The notes: generated by a model not told the origin, from the letters alone. Positions 7,089 to 13,484 are shown, counted from the first letter of the stretch. The stretch is DNA of 14,162 nucleotides from Actinobacteria bacterium 13_1_20CM_4_69_9 (GCA_001920085.1 MNJC01000043.1:1-14162); one strand, 5' to 3'. Made by a program: numbers and translations.

Positions 7089-8035
7089 GCAGCAACAACG
7101 ACTTCACGCCGGGCCTCGAAGGCGTCGTCGCCGTCGAGACCGAGATCGCCGAGCCCGACCGCGAGGGCGGTGTCCTTCGCTACCGCGGCATCGACATCGA
7201 GAACCTCGTCGGCCACTACCCGTACGAGAACGTCTGGGGCCTGCTCGTCGACGACGACATCAACTCGAAGATGCCCGAGCCCGAGCCGTACGAGCCGGCG
7301 CGGCTGACAGGCGACGCTCCCGCCGACTTGCAGGCGGAGACCGCGCGCCTCGGAGGCGAATGGAAGCTCGGGAAGCTCAACGAGATCTCGGACAGCCAGG
7401 CACGCGAGGATCTCGGACGCCTGTCGTCGCAGATGATGGGCATCGTCGCGCGGTCGGCACGAATTGCAGACGGCCACACGGATCCGATTCCCGACGAGGT
7501 CGTCGCGCGGGGAAAGACCGCGGCGGAGAAGTTCCTGCTGCGGTGGCGCGGCGAGGCCGATCCGCGTCACGTCAAGGCGATCGACACGTACTGGATCTGC
7601 ACGGCGGAGCATGGACTGAACGCGTCGACGTTCACGGCGCGCGTCACGGCGTCGACCGGCGCCGATTGCGGGGCGTCGCTCTCGTCCGCCGTCGGCGCCC
7701 TGTCCGGGCCGCTGCACGGCGGCGCGCCGGCCTACGTCAAGCCGATGCTCGACGAGGTCGAGGCGATGGGCGATCCGGAGAAGTGGGTGCGTGACGCCCT
7801 GGATGCGAAGAAGCGCATCATGGGCTTCGGGCACCGCGTCTATCGCGCGGAGGATCCGCGGTCGCGGATTCTCAAGCGGACGGCGCGCGAGCTCGGCTCT
7901 CCACAGATCGAGGTCGCCGAGCGGCTCGAAGAGGCCGCTCTCGCGGAGCTCGAGCGCCGATACCCCGAGCGCCCCCTGAGAACGAACGTGGAGTACTACT
8001 CGGCGCTCGTCCTCGACCAGCCTCAACTGACCTGA
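7085..8035 (+). CDS. citA: Citrate synthase 2 (CitA type), C-terminus lost
   Basis: Citrate synthase condenses acetyl-CoA with oxaloacetate at the entry to the TCA cycle. The protein matches the actinobacterial CitA/citrate synthase 2 branch: FTPGLEGVVAVETEIAEPD, RYRGIDIENLV, AEHGLNASTFTARVTASTGAD, SGPLHGGAPAYVKPMLDEVE (His211) and MGFGHRVYRAEDPRSR (His250). The position of the usual third catalytic residue is TNVEYYSALVLD with Glu303 in place of Asp, which I recall as normal for this branch. The sequence then departs after LVLD, reading QPQLT and a stop. About 50 C-terminal residues, including the expected FTxxFAxxRTxGW block and the YVGP end, are missing, so the 316-residue product is too short. 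The ATG at 7085 overlaps the preceding stop (ATGA), with GGAGG at 7073-7077, seven bases away. Confidence 0.88.
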   Translation: MSSNNDFTPGLEGVVAVETEIAEPDREGGVLRYRGIDIENLVGHYPYENVWGLLVDDDINSKMPEPEPYEPARLTGDAPADLQAETARLGGEWKLGKLNEISDSQAREDLGRLSSQMMGIVARSARIADGHTDPIPDEVVARGKTAAEKFLLRWRGEADPRHVKAIDTYWICTAEHGLNASTFTARVTASTGADCGASLSSAVGALSGPLHGGAPAYVKPMLDEVEAMGDPEKWVRDALDAKKRIMGFGHRVYRAEDPRSRILKRTARELGSPQIEVAERLEEAALAELERRYPERPLRTNVEYYSALVLDQPQLT

Positions 8036-9180
8036 CGTCGTACCGGGATCGGTTTCCGATCCTGGAGCACACGACGTACCTGATCAACCACTCGCTCGGC
8101 GCGATGCCGGCGGCCGTCGAGGAGCGCGTCGCCGAGTACGCGCGCACGTGGAAGGAGCGCGGCATCCGCGCGTGGGCCGAGGGCTGGTGGGAGATGCCAC
8201 TCACCGTCGGCGACCAGATCGGCCGCATCATCGGCGCGCCGCCCGGCTCGACCGTGATGCACCAGAACGTCGCGGTCGCGGAGGCGATCGTGGTGTCGTG
8301 CTTCCGTCCCGTCGACCCGCAGCGGAATCGCGTCGTCTACGAGGAGGGGAACTTCCCGAGTGTCCGCTACCTGTACCAGGCCCAGCCGGACCTCGACGTC
8401 GTCGTCGTGCCGGACGACGAGGCGATCGTGGACGCGATCGACGAGCGCACGCTGCTCGTCCCGGTCACGCACGTCTTGTTCAAGACCGCGGAGATCCAGG
8501 ACGTCGAGGCGATCGTGCGGCGCGCGCACGAGGTGGGCGCGCACGTCGTGCTCGACGCGTACCAGTCGGCCGGGATCGTCCCGCTCGACGTCGCCGCGCT
8601 GGACGTGGACTTCGCGGTCGGCGGCAGCGTCAAATGGCTGTGCGGCGGCCCGGGCAACGGCTGGCTCTACGTGAGGCCCGATCTCGCAGCGGTGCTCGAG
8701 CCGACCTTCATGGGCTGGCAGGCGCACGCCCGTCCCTTCGGCTTCGAGCCGGAGCTCGAGTATGCGGACGGCGCGGCGCGGTTTCTCACCGGAACGCCGA
8801 ACGTCCCCGCGCTCTACGCGGCGACCGCGGGCTACGACCTGATCGAGGAGATCGGGGTCGACCGCATCCGCGCAGGCAGCGTGCGGCAGACGGAGCTGCT
8901 GATCCACCTGCTCGACGCGGCCGGCTTCCAGGTCGGCAGCCCGCGCGACCCGTCGCGCCGCGGTGGAACGGTGACCGTCCGCACCCCGGAGTTCGAGGCC
9001 GTCCACAAGGAGCTCGCCGAACGCCAGATCCTCTGCGACTTTCGCCCCGATGCCGGCCTGCGCCTCGGCCCGCACTACTACAACACCGACGACGAGCTGC
9101 GTTTCGCCGTCGACCAGATCACGGACATCGTCGAGACGGGGGCGTACGAGCGCCACCTCGGCGCTGCGGCGCGCTTCTAG
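8032..9180 (+). CDS. Kynureninase/class V aminotransferase-family PLP enzyme (true start lost)
   Basis: A fold-type I PLP enzyme closest to kynureninase-like class V aminotransferases. Kynureninase cleaves kynurenine to anthranilate and alanine, but related proteins act on other substrates. Conserved N-terminal sequence SYRDRFPILEHTTYLINHSLGAMP begins around 8038. The first ATG, at 8104, would cut most of this away, so the true start must lie upstream. No ATG, GTG or TTG is seen close by in frame, and the bases just before belong to the truncated citrate synthase. Further blocks are RAWAEGWWEMP, MHQNVAVAEAIV, HVVLDAYQSAGIVPLDV and GGSVKWLCGGPGNGWLYV, whose lysine (codon 8632-8634) is the PLP anchor. 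The C-terminus is GLRLGPHYYNTDDELRFAVDQI. The stop shares a CTAG with the stop of the opposing gene. The family is clear; the substrate is not. Confidence 0.8.
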   Translation: MTSYRDRFPILEHTTYLINHSLGAMPAAVEERVAEYARTWKERGIRAWAEGWWEMPLTVGDQIGRIIGAPPGSTVMHQNVAVAEAIVVSCFRPVDPQRNRVVYEEGNFPSVRYLYQAQPDLDVVVVPDDEAIVDAIDERTLLVPVTHVLFKTAEIQDVEAIVRRAHEVGAHVVLDAYQSAGIVPLDVAALDVDFAVGGSVKWLCGGPGNGWLYVRPDLAAVLEPTFMGWQAHARPFGFEPELEYADGAARFLTGTPNVPALYAATAGYDLIEEIGVDRIRAGSVRQTELLIHLLDAAGFQVGSPRDPSRRGGTVTVRTPEFEAVHKELAERQILCDFRPDAGLRLGPHYYNTDDELRFAVDQITDIVETGAYERHLGAAARF

Positions 9181-10004
9181 CGCTGCGTCGGGCAGAACTT
9201 GTCCTGCCCGAGGAATTGCATGAAGAGCTTGTCCATCTGCGCCTCGTAGTCGCGGTCGGCGTTGTCGTTCGGGTTGTAGTCGTGGAGCCCCGCGCCCTCC
9301 CACTGGAGGTCCGGCGTCACGCCGGGGCCCTCGACGGTGATGCGGTAGCGCTTGCCGTTTCCGGCCGGCCGGAGGTTGTTCGGGTAGCCGGGCAGCGTGT
9401 TGTCGTGCGTCGGCCAGAAGCTGTAACAGAACGCGCCGCTGCCTCTGCGAAAGGAGATCGACGTCTCGCGCTTCCAGCCCGGGCCGTACGCAGAGTCGAG
9501 TGTGTCGATGTAGAGGCTGCGTCCGTAGCGGTCGTTCGGCGCGCCGTCCTTGCCGATGCCGAACCCGTACACCGGATTGCCGAGGTAGGTGAGGCGGCCG
9601 AAGAGATCGTGCGCCTGCCCGTTGAATGCCCAGTCCGTGTACGCCTCGAGCTTCGCCGTCGGCCCGCTCCAGTGCGAGACGTGCAGCTCCCATTGCGTCT
9701 GGCGAGGTAACCACGGCGGATAACCCCGATGCGGCAGATACAGCTGCCACGCCTGGAGTGACCAGTACGTGCCGTCGGGCGCGTTGCACGCGGCGACCAG
9801 GTAAGCGAGGGCGGGGCCGTCGTAGCGCGCGCACCCGTTGTGGCCGCGTGCGCGGTAGGTGACGAGCGCGGTGCCGCGGCTATTGACAGCGAGCTTCGGA
9901 GCGGTAGCGTTGACGTCGACTCGCTCAGAGGCGCGGGCCGCAGCGCCGCCTCCCGCGACGGCTGCCGTCAGCGCGACGATGATGAGACGGCGCACCACCT
10001 TCAC
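9177..10004 (-). CDS. Secreted protein of unknown function, paralog A (shorter copy)
   Basis: A 275-residue protein with an N-terminal signal peptide (VKVVRRLIIVALTAAVAGGGAAARA). I cannot assign a function. It is clearly paralogous to the divergent neighbour at 10048-10950. Shared blocks are RARG, CxRYDGPxLAxLVxAC, APDGxYWxxQxW, WELHxSHW, LEAxTDW, LFGRLTYxGxPVYGF, YGRxxYxDTLDSxYGxGW and KYRxTVxGPGVTPD, then GLHDxN. Four cysteines are common to both copies and could form disulphides. This copy has only HNG where paralog B has 39 residues between YRARG and CxRYDG, so 36 residues are missing relative to B. It also has about ten extra residues before the NGxxYR block. The GTG start at 10004 has no clear ribosome site. 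The final TAG overlaps that of the kynureninase-like gene. Confidence 0.8.
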   Translation of the reverse strand: MKVVRRLIIVALTAAVAGGGAAARASERVDVNATAPKLAVNSRGTALVTYRARGHNGCARYDGPALAYLVAACNAPDGTYWSLQAWQLYLPHRGYPPWLPRQTQWELHVSHWSGPTAKLEAYTDWAFNGQAHDLFGRLTYLGNPVYGFGIGKDGAPNDRYGRSLYIDTLDSAYGPGWKRETSISFRRGSGAFCYSFWPTHDNTLPGYPNNLRPAGNGKRYRITVEGPGVTPDLQWEGAGLHDYNPNDNADRDYEAQMDKLFMQFLGQDKFCPTQR

Positions 10005-10024
10005 TGCGTTGGGTGATCTGTTTT

Positions 10025-10042
10025 ATCGGTTTCAAAACCGAT
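10025..10042. promoter_or_regulatory. Perfect inverted repeat between divergent genes, candidate shared operator
   Basis: ATCGGTTT and AAACCGAT form a perfect 8-bp inverted repeat separated by CA. It sits in the 43-base gap between the divergent starts at 10004 and 10048, in a short AT-rich island within very GC-rich DNA. Position and symmetry suit a dimeric repressor or activator controlling both secreted-protein genes. No regulator gene is adjacent. A short hairpin acting in the leader of either transcript is the alternative. It is not followed by a T-run on either strand long enough to suggest a terminator. Confidence 0.45.
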
Positions 10043-10047
10043 CCTCG

Positions 10048-10950
10048 GTGGACGTGAGCCGCCGCGCCGCTCTTCTCCTCCTCGCAGGTGCACTGGTCCT
10101 GGGCGCCGCACCGTTGGCCTCGGCGTCGCAGCTGATCGACCGTGATGCCACCAACGTGCGCCTCCAGGCGAACGCGCGCGGACAGGCTCTCCTCACGTAT
10201 CGGGCGCGGGGCGGCTTCCACAGCGTTGTCGCATCGGGTGCGGTCAACGCGCGCGCACCGAGCTCGAGCGTCCCGCAGGTGCAGTTCCGGAAGGACTACT
10301 CCGGCCGCACCTGGGCGAGCGGCGGCAGTTGCCGCAGGTACGACGGCCCTCGGCTCGCCTTGCTCGTCACGGCATGCGCGGCTCCGGACGGCTCGTATTG
10401 GGCCGTGCAGTCGTGGCGTCGCACCCTCCCCAACTTCGGCGGTGCGCCGACGTCGCGCCTCGGCGCGTGGGAGCTGCACCTCTCGCACTGGACCGGCGAG
10501 ACCGCGAGTCTCGAGGCGTGGACGGACTGGGTCTACGCCGGCCGCTACCACCACCTGTTCGGCCGGCTGACGTACGCCGGCCAGCCGGTGTACGGCTTCT
10601 CCACGACCAAGGTGGGCTCGCCGCTCGACGACTACGGGCGCAACATCTACGTCGACACGCTCGACTCCCGCTATGGGAAAGGCTGGCGTCGCGAGAACGC
10701 GTTCCTCGCGCACCGTCCGACGGGTGTCTTCTGTTACGGCTTCTACCCGTTCACGTCACGCGGGCCGGGGAACGGCAGCAAGTACCGGCTCACGGTCGTC
10801 GGGCCGGGCGTGACCCCTGACGTCAGCGTCGTCATCCCAGGGCTGCACGACTTCAATCGCAACAGCCCGGGGGACGTCGCGTACGAGAGCCAGCAGAACG
10901 CGCGTCAGGACTCGGTCGCCGCGGGTGACAAGAAGTGCAAGGTTCACTGA
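10048..10950 (+). CDS. Secreted protein of unknown function, paralog B (full-length copy)
   Basis: A 300-residue secreted protein beginning with a twin-arginine-containing hydrophobic signal (VDVSRRAALLLLAGALVLGAAPLASA). The RR is followed by a long leucine-rich stretch, so Sec or Tat export are both possible. It shares its whole mature length with the divergent paralog A, including the four conserved cysteines. It also has an extra segment, GFHSVVASGAVNARAPSSSV onward to DYSGRTWASGGS, that A lacks; similar segments are what I recall from related actinobacterial proteins, so this copy looks complete. The start is the GTG at 10048; GTG 10054 is an equal alternative. Neither has a good ribosome site, so leaderless or weakly initiated translation is likely. 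The stop region overlaps the end of the opposing DUF72 gene by seven bases. Function is unknown. Confidence 0.8.
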   Translation: MDVSRRAALLLLAGALVLGAAPLASASQLIDRDATNVRLQANARGQALLTYRARGGFHSVVASGAVNARAPSSSVPQVQFRKDYSGRTWASGGSCRRYDGPRLALLVTACAAPDGSYWAVQSWRRTLPNFGGAPTSRLGAWELHLSHWTGETASLEAWTDWVYAGRYHHLFGRLTYAGQPVYGFSTTKVGSPLDDYGRNIYVDTLDSRYGKGWRRENAFLAHRPTGVFCYGFYPFTSRGPGNGSKYRLTVVGPGVTPDVSVVIPGLHDFNRNSPGDVAYESQQNARQDSVAAGDKKCKVH

Positions 10951-11438
10951 GCGAGCAGGGCGAGCAGGCGTTCCGCGTAGCGCGGCGCGGTCGGCTCGTC
11001 CTCGTGGCGCACCGCGCCGGCAGAGGAGAGGCGCGGCTCGATCCCGTTCCAGCTCTCGTGCTCGAGATCGAAGGCGACGAGGGCTCCCGGGTCGAGCGAT
11101 CCGAGGATCAGCTCGAGCATCCCCTCGTCCCGCGCGCTCTTCAGCGAGACGCGGGTCGGGCCGAGCCGGTCGCCGAGGACCCGGACCCGCGCGCCGAACT
11201 CCGCGACGATCCGCGGCCGGTTGCCCGCGAGCTTCGGCGCGAACGTGAACCCGGCCGGTGCCTGCTCGGCCCAGCGGTCGAACTGCTCCTCCGCCGGCAG
11301 GCGGTAGCCGGTCGTGTTCAGCTCGACCGTCGAGAAGCGCTGCGCGTAGTAGTCGAGGAAGTCCTTCGGGTCGGTCCCGGCCGGGTAGAAGCCCGGCTTC
11401 CACGAGGGGTAGGACCAGCCCGATGTGCCGACATGCAC
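10944..11438 (-). CDS. DUF72 (YecE-like) protein with internal deletion
   Basis: DUF72 proteins are TIM-barrel-like and of unknown biochemical function. The start is set at GTG 11438, since HVGTSGWSYPSWKPGFYP is the characteristic N-terminus. It continues with DFLDYYAQRFSTVELNTTGYRLP, FTFAPKLAGNRPRIV and ARDEGMLELILGSLDPGALVAFDLEHESW. Just after SWNGIEPRLSSAGAV the sequence passes straight to RHEDEPTAPRYAERLLALL, which in the family is the C-terminal block usually preceded by (Y/V)YF. Around 55-60 residues normally found between them, including the RYLRLRE-type strand, are missing without a frame change. The product is 164 residues, against about 230-280 for the family. The gene is divergent from thyX with 22 bases between starts and converges on paralog B with overlapping ends. 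Confidence 0.83.
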   Translation of the reverse strand: MHVGTSGWSYPSWKPGFYPAGTDPKDFLDYYAQRFSTVELNTTGYRLPAEEQFDRWAEQAPAGFTFAPKLAGNRPRIVAEFGARVRVLGDRLGPTRVSLKSARDEGMLELILGSLDPGALVAFDLEHESWNGIEPRLSSAGAVRHEDEPTAPRYAERLLALLAQ

Positions 11439-11444
11439 CCCGGC

Positions 11445-11450
11445 TAGACT
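11445..11450 (+). promoter_or_regulatory. Candidate -10 element (TAGACT) for thyX
   Basis: TAGACT resembles the actinobacterial -10 consensus and ends ten bases before the GTG of thyX at 11461. There is no Shine-Dalgarno sequence before that GTG, which fits a leaderless or near-leaderless transcript. No matching -35 element is evident at 16-18 bases. Weak call based on position and motif only. Confidence 0.3.
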
Positions 11451-11460
11451 CGACTCCCCA

Positions 11461-12168
11461 GTGGCCACGACGGAGAGAGTCATAGCGGAGGACGCGATTC
11501 GCGTCCTCGACCACGGCTTCGTCCGGCTCGACGGCTCGATGGCGACCGACCTCTCCGTGGTGAACGCCGCGCGGGTCAGCTTTGCCCGGCGCAAGGACGA
11601 GATGGACGAGGGCGACGAGGGGCTGATCCGCTTCCTCATGCGCGACCGGCACGGGACGCCGTTCGAGCACAACTCGTTTCGCTTCCACGTCCGTGCGCCG
11701 ATCTTCGTCGCGCGCGAGTGGTTCCGGCACCGCGTCGGCTCGTTCAACGAGTTCTCGATGCGGTATGCGAAGGCGACCGACGACTTCTACGTGCCGGAGG
11801 CAGAGGATGTGCGCAGCCAGGTCGGCAAGCCCGGTGCCTACTCGTTCGAGCCTGTCGACGAGGACCTCGCCGAGCGCACGCGCGAGGAGCTCCGCGAGGT
11901 CTACGAGCATGCTTACGAGACGTACACGCGTCTGGTCGAGGCCGGCGTCGCTCGCGAGCTCGCGCGTGCGGTCATGCCGGTCGGTGCCTACACCGAGTTC
12001 TTCTGGACGGTGAACGCGCGGGCGCTGATGAACTTCGTCTCCCTTCGCGCGGCCGAAACGGCGCAGCGCGAGATCCGCCGTTACGCCGAGGCGGTCGAGC
12101 AGTTCTTCGCGCAGAAGATGCCGGTCACGCACGCCGCCTTCGTCGCGGCGAATCGCGTCGCGCCCTAG
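11461..12168 (+). CDS. thyX: Flavin-dependent thymidylate synthase ThyX
   Basis: ThyX methylates dUMP to dTMP using FAD, NADPH and methylene-tetrahydrofolate, an alternative to ThyA in DNA precursor synthesis. The 235-residue protein contains the full ThyX signature RHRVGSFNEFSMRY at residues 89-102 (consensus RHRxxSxNExSxRY). It also has the upstream ARVSFARRKDEMDEGDEGLIRFLMRDRHGTPFEHNSF block and the downstream REELREVYEHAYETYTRLVEAGVARELARAVMPVGAYTEFFWTVNARALMNFVSLR, which carries substrate-binding arginines. Length and motifs look complete. The GTG at 11461 is preferred over the upstream GTG at 11425, because the latter would overlap the divergent DUF72 start and adds non-conserved residues. 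The terminal TAG shares a CTAG with the stop of the anti-sigma gene. Confidence 0.93.
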   Translation: MATTERVIAEDAIRVLDHGFVRLDGSMATDLSVVNAARVSFARRKDEMDEGDEGLIRFLMRDRHGTPFEHNSFRFHVRAPIFVAREWFRHRVGSFNEFSMRYAKATDDFYVPEAEDVRSQVGKPGAYSFEPVDEDLAERTREELREVYEHAYETYTRLVEAGVARELARAVMPVGAYTEFFWTVNARALMNFVSLRAAETAQREIRRYAEAVEQFFAQKMPVTHAAFVAANRVAP

Positions 12169-12788
12169 GCCTTCAGGACGATCTGGTTCGGCTCGAAGTG
12201 GTTGGCCGGCGTCTGCCGGACGATCACCCAGCCGTCATGGTCGAAGCGCTCGAGCGCGTAGGCGGCCGACAGCCGAACGGACGTCGCACCCGAGACGTTG
12301 ATCGTCCCGCACGAAACGAGCGGCGCACCGCCCTTCGTGAGGAACAGGGCGTAGTAACCGCCGTTCGCGAGCTTCGGCAGGCCGCTGACGTGCAGCACCA
12401 TGGGCCAGTTGCCCGCGGCATCCGCCTTGCCGAGCTTCAGCGTCGCTAGCGCGTTGTGCGCGAGCGCGGTGCCGTGCAGCTCGACGGTCTTGGTCGCGCT
12501 CACCGACGAATTGTCCGAGGTCGTCGCCTGGCCGAGCAGGAAGCCGACGAAGATTGCCGTCGCCAGCGCGGCGGCGAGCAGCACCGGCCGGCGAGCCTTG
12601 TGCTCGCGGCGGCGGCCGAAGAGCGGCTGGAGCGCATCCTCGGGCCACGGGACAGCCTCCAGCTCCGGCGACAGCTCCGGCGGCGGTCCCGCCTCGACCA
12701 GGAGGTCGTGGGCGCGGCGCAGCCGGTCGCGCTCTCCTGCCGGCACGTTGTCGCCGACGACGTCGTCGAACTCGGGACGGCGCGTCAT
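12165..12788 (-). CDS. RskA-like anti-sigma factor, membrane-anchored
   Basis: A 207-residue single-pass membrane protein downstream of, and overlapping, the sigma factor gene (ATGA), the usual order for an ECF sigma/anti-sigma pair. The cytoplasmic N-terminal region (EFDDVVGDNVPAGERDRLRRAHDLLVEAGPPPELSPEL) is of a type I recall from Thermoleophilia anti-sigma proteins; no zinc-binding HxxxCxxC motif is seen. One membrane helix lies at about residues 68-88 (PVLLAAALATAIFVGFLLG). The extracytoplasmic C-terminal domain, with GNWPMVLHVSGLPKLANGGYYALFL, CGTINVSG and HFEPNQIVLKA, matches the anti-sigma-K (RskA) C-terminal domain. It probably holds the sigma factor inactive at the membrane until a signal triggers release. 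The ribosome site GAGGGGG lies about eight bases before the ATG. Confidence 0.82.
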   Translation of the reverse strand: MTRRPEFDDVVGDNVPAGERDRLRRAHDLLVEAGPPPELSPELEAVPWPEDALQPLFGRRREHKARRPVLLAAALATAIFVGFLLGQATTSDNSSVSATKTVELHGTALAHNALATLKLGKADAAGNWPMVLHVSGLPKLANGGYYALFLTKGGAPLVSCGTINVSGATSVRLSAAYALERFDHDGWVIVRQTPANHFEPNQIVLKA

Positions 12789-13423
12789 CGCAGATCCCCC
12801 TCGAGCAGATCGGCCAGATGGGCCAGGCCGGCGCGCGTGCGCGTCTTGACCGTGCCGAGCGGGATGTTCAGATAGTCGGCCACCTCGCTCTGCGACAGGC
12901 CGCCGTAGTACGCGAGCTCGATCACCTCGCGCTCGTTCGACGCAAGGCCTTCGAGCGCGCGGTGCACACGCCACGCGGTGTACGACGTCTCGGCTCGCTC
13001 GGCGGGCGACGGCTCGTCGGACGGGAGCTCGGGCCCCTCGCCCGGCGGCTCGGGCCGGCCGCGGCTGCGATCGACGATCGCGTTCCGCGCGACGGCGTAG
13101 AGCCACGGCGCGCCGGCGCCGCGGTCCGGCTTGTACGTGCGCGCCGACCGCCAGATCGCGGCGAAGGTCTCCTGGACGGCGTCCTCGGCGGTCATCCGGT
13201 CGCCGAGCCGGCGCAGCGCGAGGCCGAAAACCGAGCGGGCGTAGCGGCGGTAGAGCGCCTCGAAGGCATTCGCGTCGCGGCGCGCCACCCGGCGGATCAG
13301 ATCGGCGTCGCTGACGGAGGGGTCGTCGACGAACGGCTCCTGCGGAGCCGCCTTTTTCCTTGCCTCGAGGGGCAGGGACGAAGGCAACGCATAAACGCCC
13401 ATTTCCTCAGGATCTCTACGCAT
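12785..13423 (-). CDS. ECF-family RNA polymerase sigma factor
   Basis: A group IV (ECF) sigma factor of 212 residues from ATG 13423; ATG 13402 is an alternative start giving 205 residues. Neither has a convincing ribosome site, and an upstream TTG at 13450 is also open. Region 2 is DADLIRRVARRDANAFEALYRRYARSVFGLALRRLGDRMTAEDAVQETFAAIW, with the -10-recognition helix near RGAGAPWLYAVARNAIVDRSR. An acidic proline-rich linker follows. Region 4 is LEGLASNEREVIELAYYGGLSQSEVADYLNIPLGTVKTRTRAGLAHL, including the helix-turn-helix. Its stop overlaps the ATG of the anti-sigma gene. Pairing with an RskA-like protein makes a SigK-type regulatory module likely. The target is unknown, but the divergent cupredoxin-like gene is a natural candidate. 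Confidence 0.9.
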   Translation of the reverse strand: MRRDPEEMGVYALPSSLPLEARKKAAPQEPFVDDPSVSDADLIRRVARRDANAFEALYRRYARSVFGLALRRLGDRMTAEDAVQETFAAIWRSARTYKPDRGAGAPWLYAVARNAIVDRSRGRPEPPGEGPELPSDEPSPAERAETSYTAWRVHRALEGLASNEREVIELAYYGGLSQSEVADYLNIPLGTVKTRTRAGLAHLADLLEGDLR

Positions 13424-13459
13424 TTCCACGTCCGTCGGATTGGAGCACAAAACGCTTAC

Positions 13460-13484
13460 GAACCTTTAACCGGCTTGGCGCGTC
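13460..13484 (+). promoter_or_regulatory. Candidate ECF-type promoter upstream of the cupredoxin-like gene
   Basis: GAACC at 13460-13464 and CGTC at 13481-13484 are separated by 16 bases, which matches the general -35 (AAC-containing) and -10 (CGTC) pattern of many ECF sigma promoters. Transcription would begin around 13490, giving a leader of about 50 bases before the ATG at 13543. The site lies in the gap between the divergent ECF sigma gene and the cupredoxin-like gene. No equally good match reads toward the sigma gene. Identification by eye only. Confidence 0.42.

Noticed and set aside
6263..9834. Very long open frames on the minus strand (more than 580 codons each)
   Set aside because: They lie antisense to clear genes, are dominated by Arg, Ala, Asp and Val with low-complexity runs, and show no family motif. 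This is expected in high-GC codon-biased DNA.
10009..10047. An upstream start for secreted paralog B (TTG at 10009 or earlier)
   Set aside because: It would place the palindrome inside the coding region and put non-hydrophobic residues before the signal peptide. GTG 10048 or 10054 gives a normal signal peptide.
13335..13357. Terminator-like hairpin GGCTCC-TGC-GGAGCC followed by GCC and five T on the + strand
   Set aside because: It lies inside the sigma factor coding region, and no + strand gene ends nearby (thyX ends more than 1 kb before). It could stop antisense transcription but is more likely a coincidence of coding sequence.
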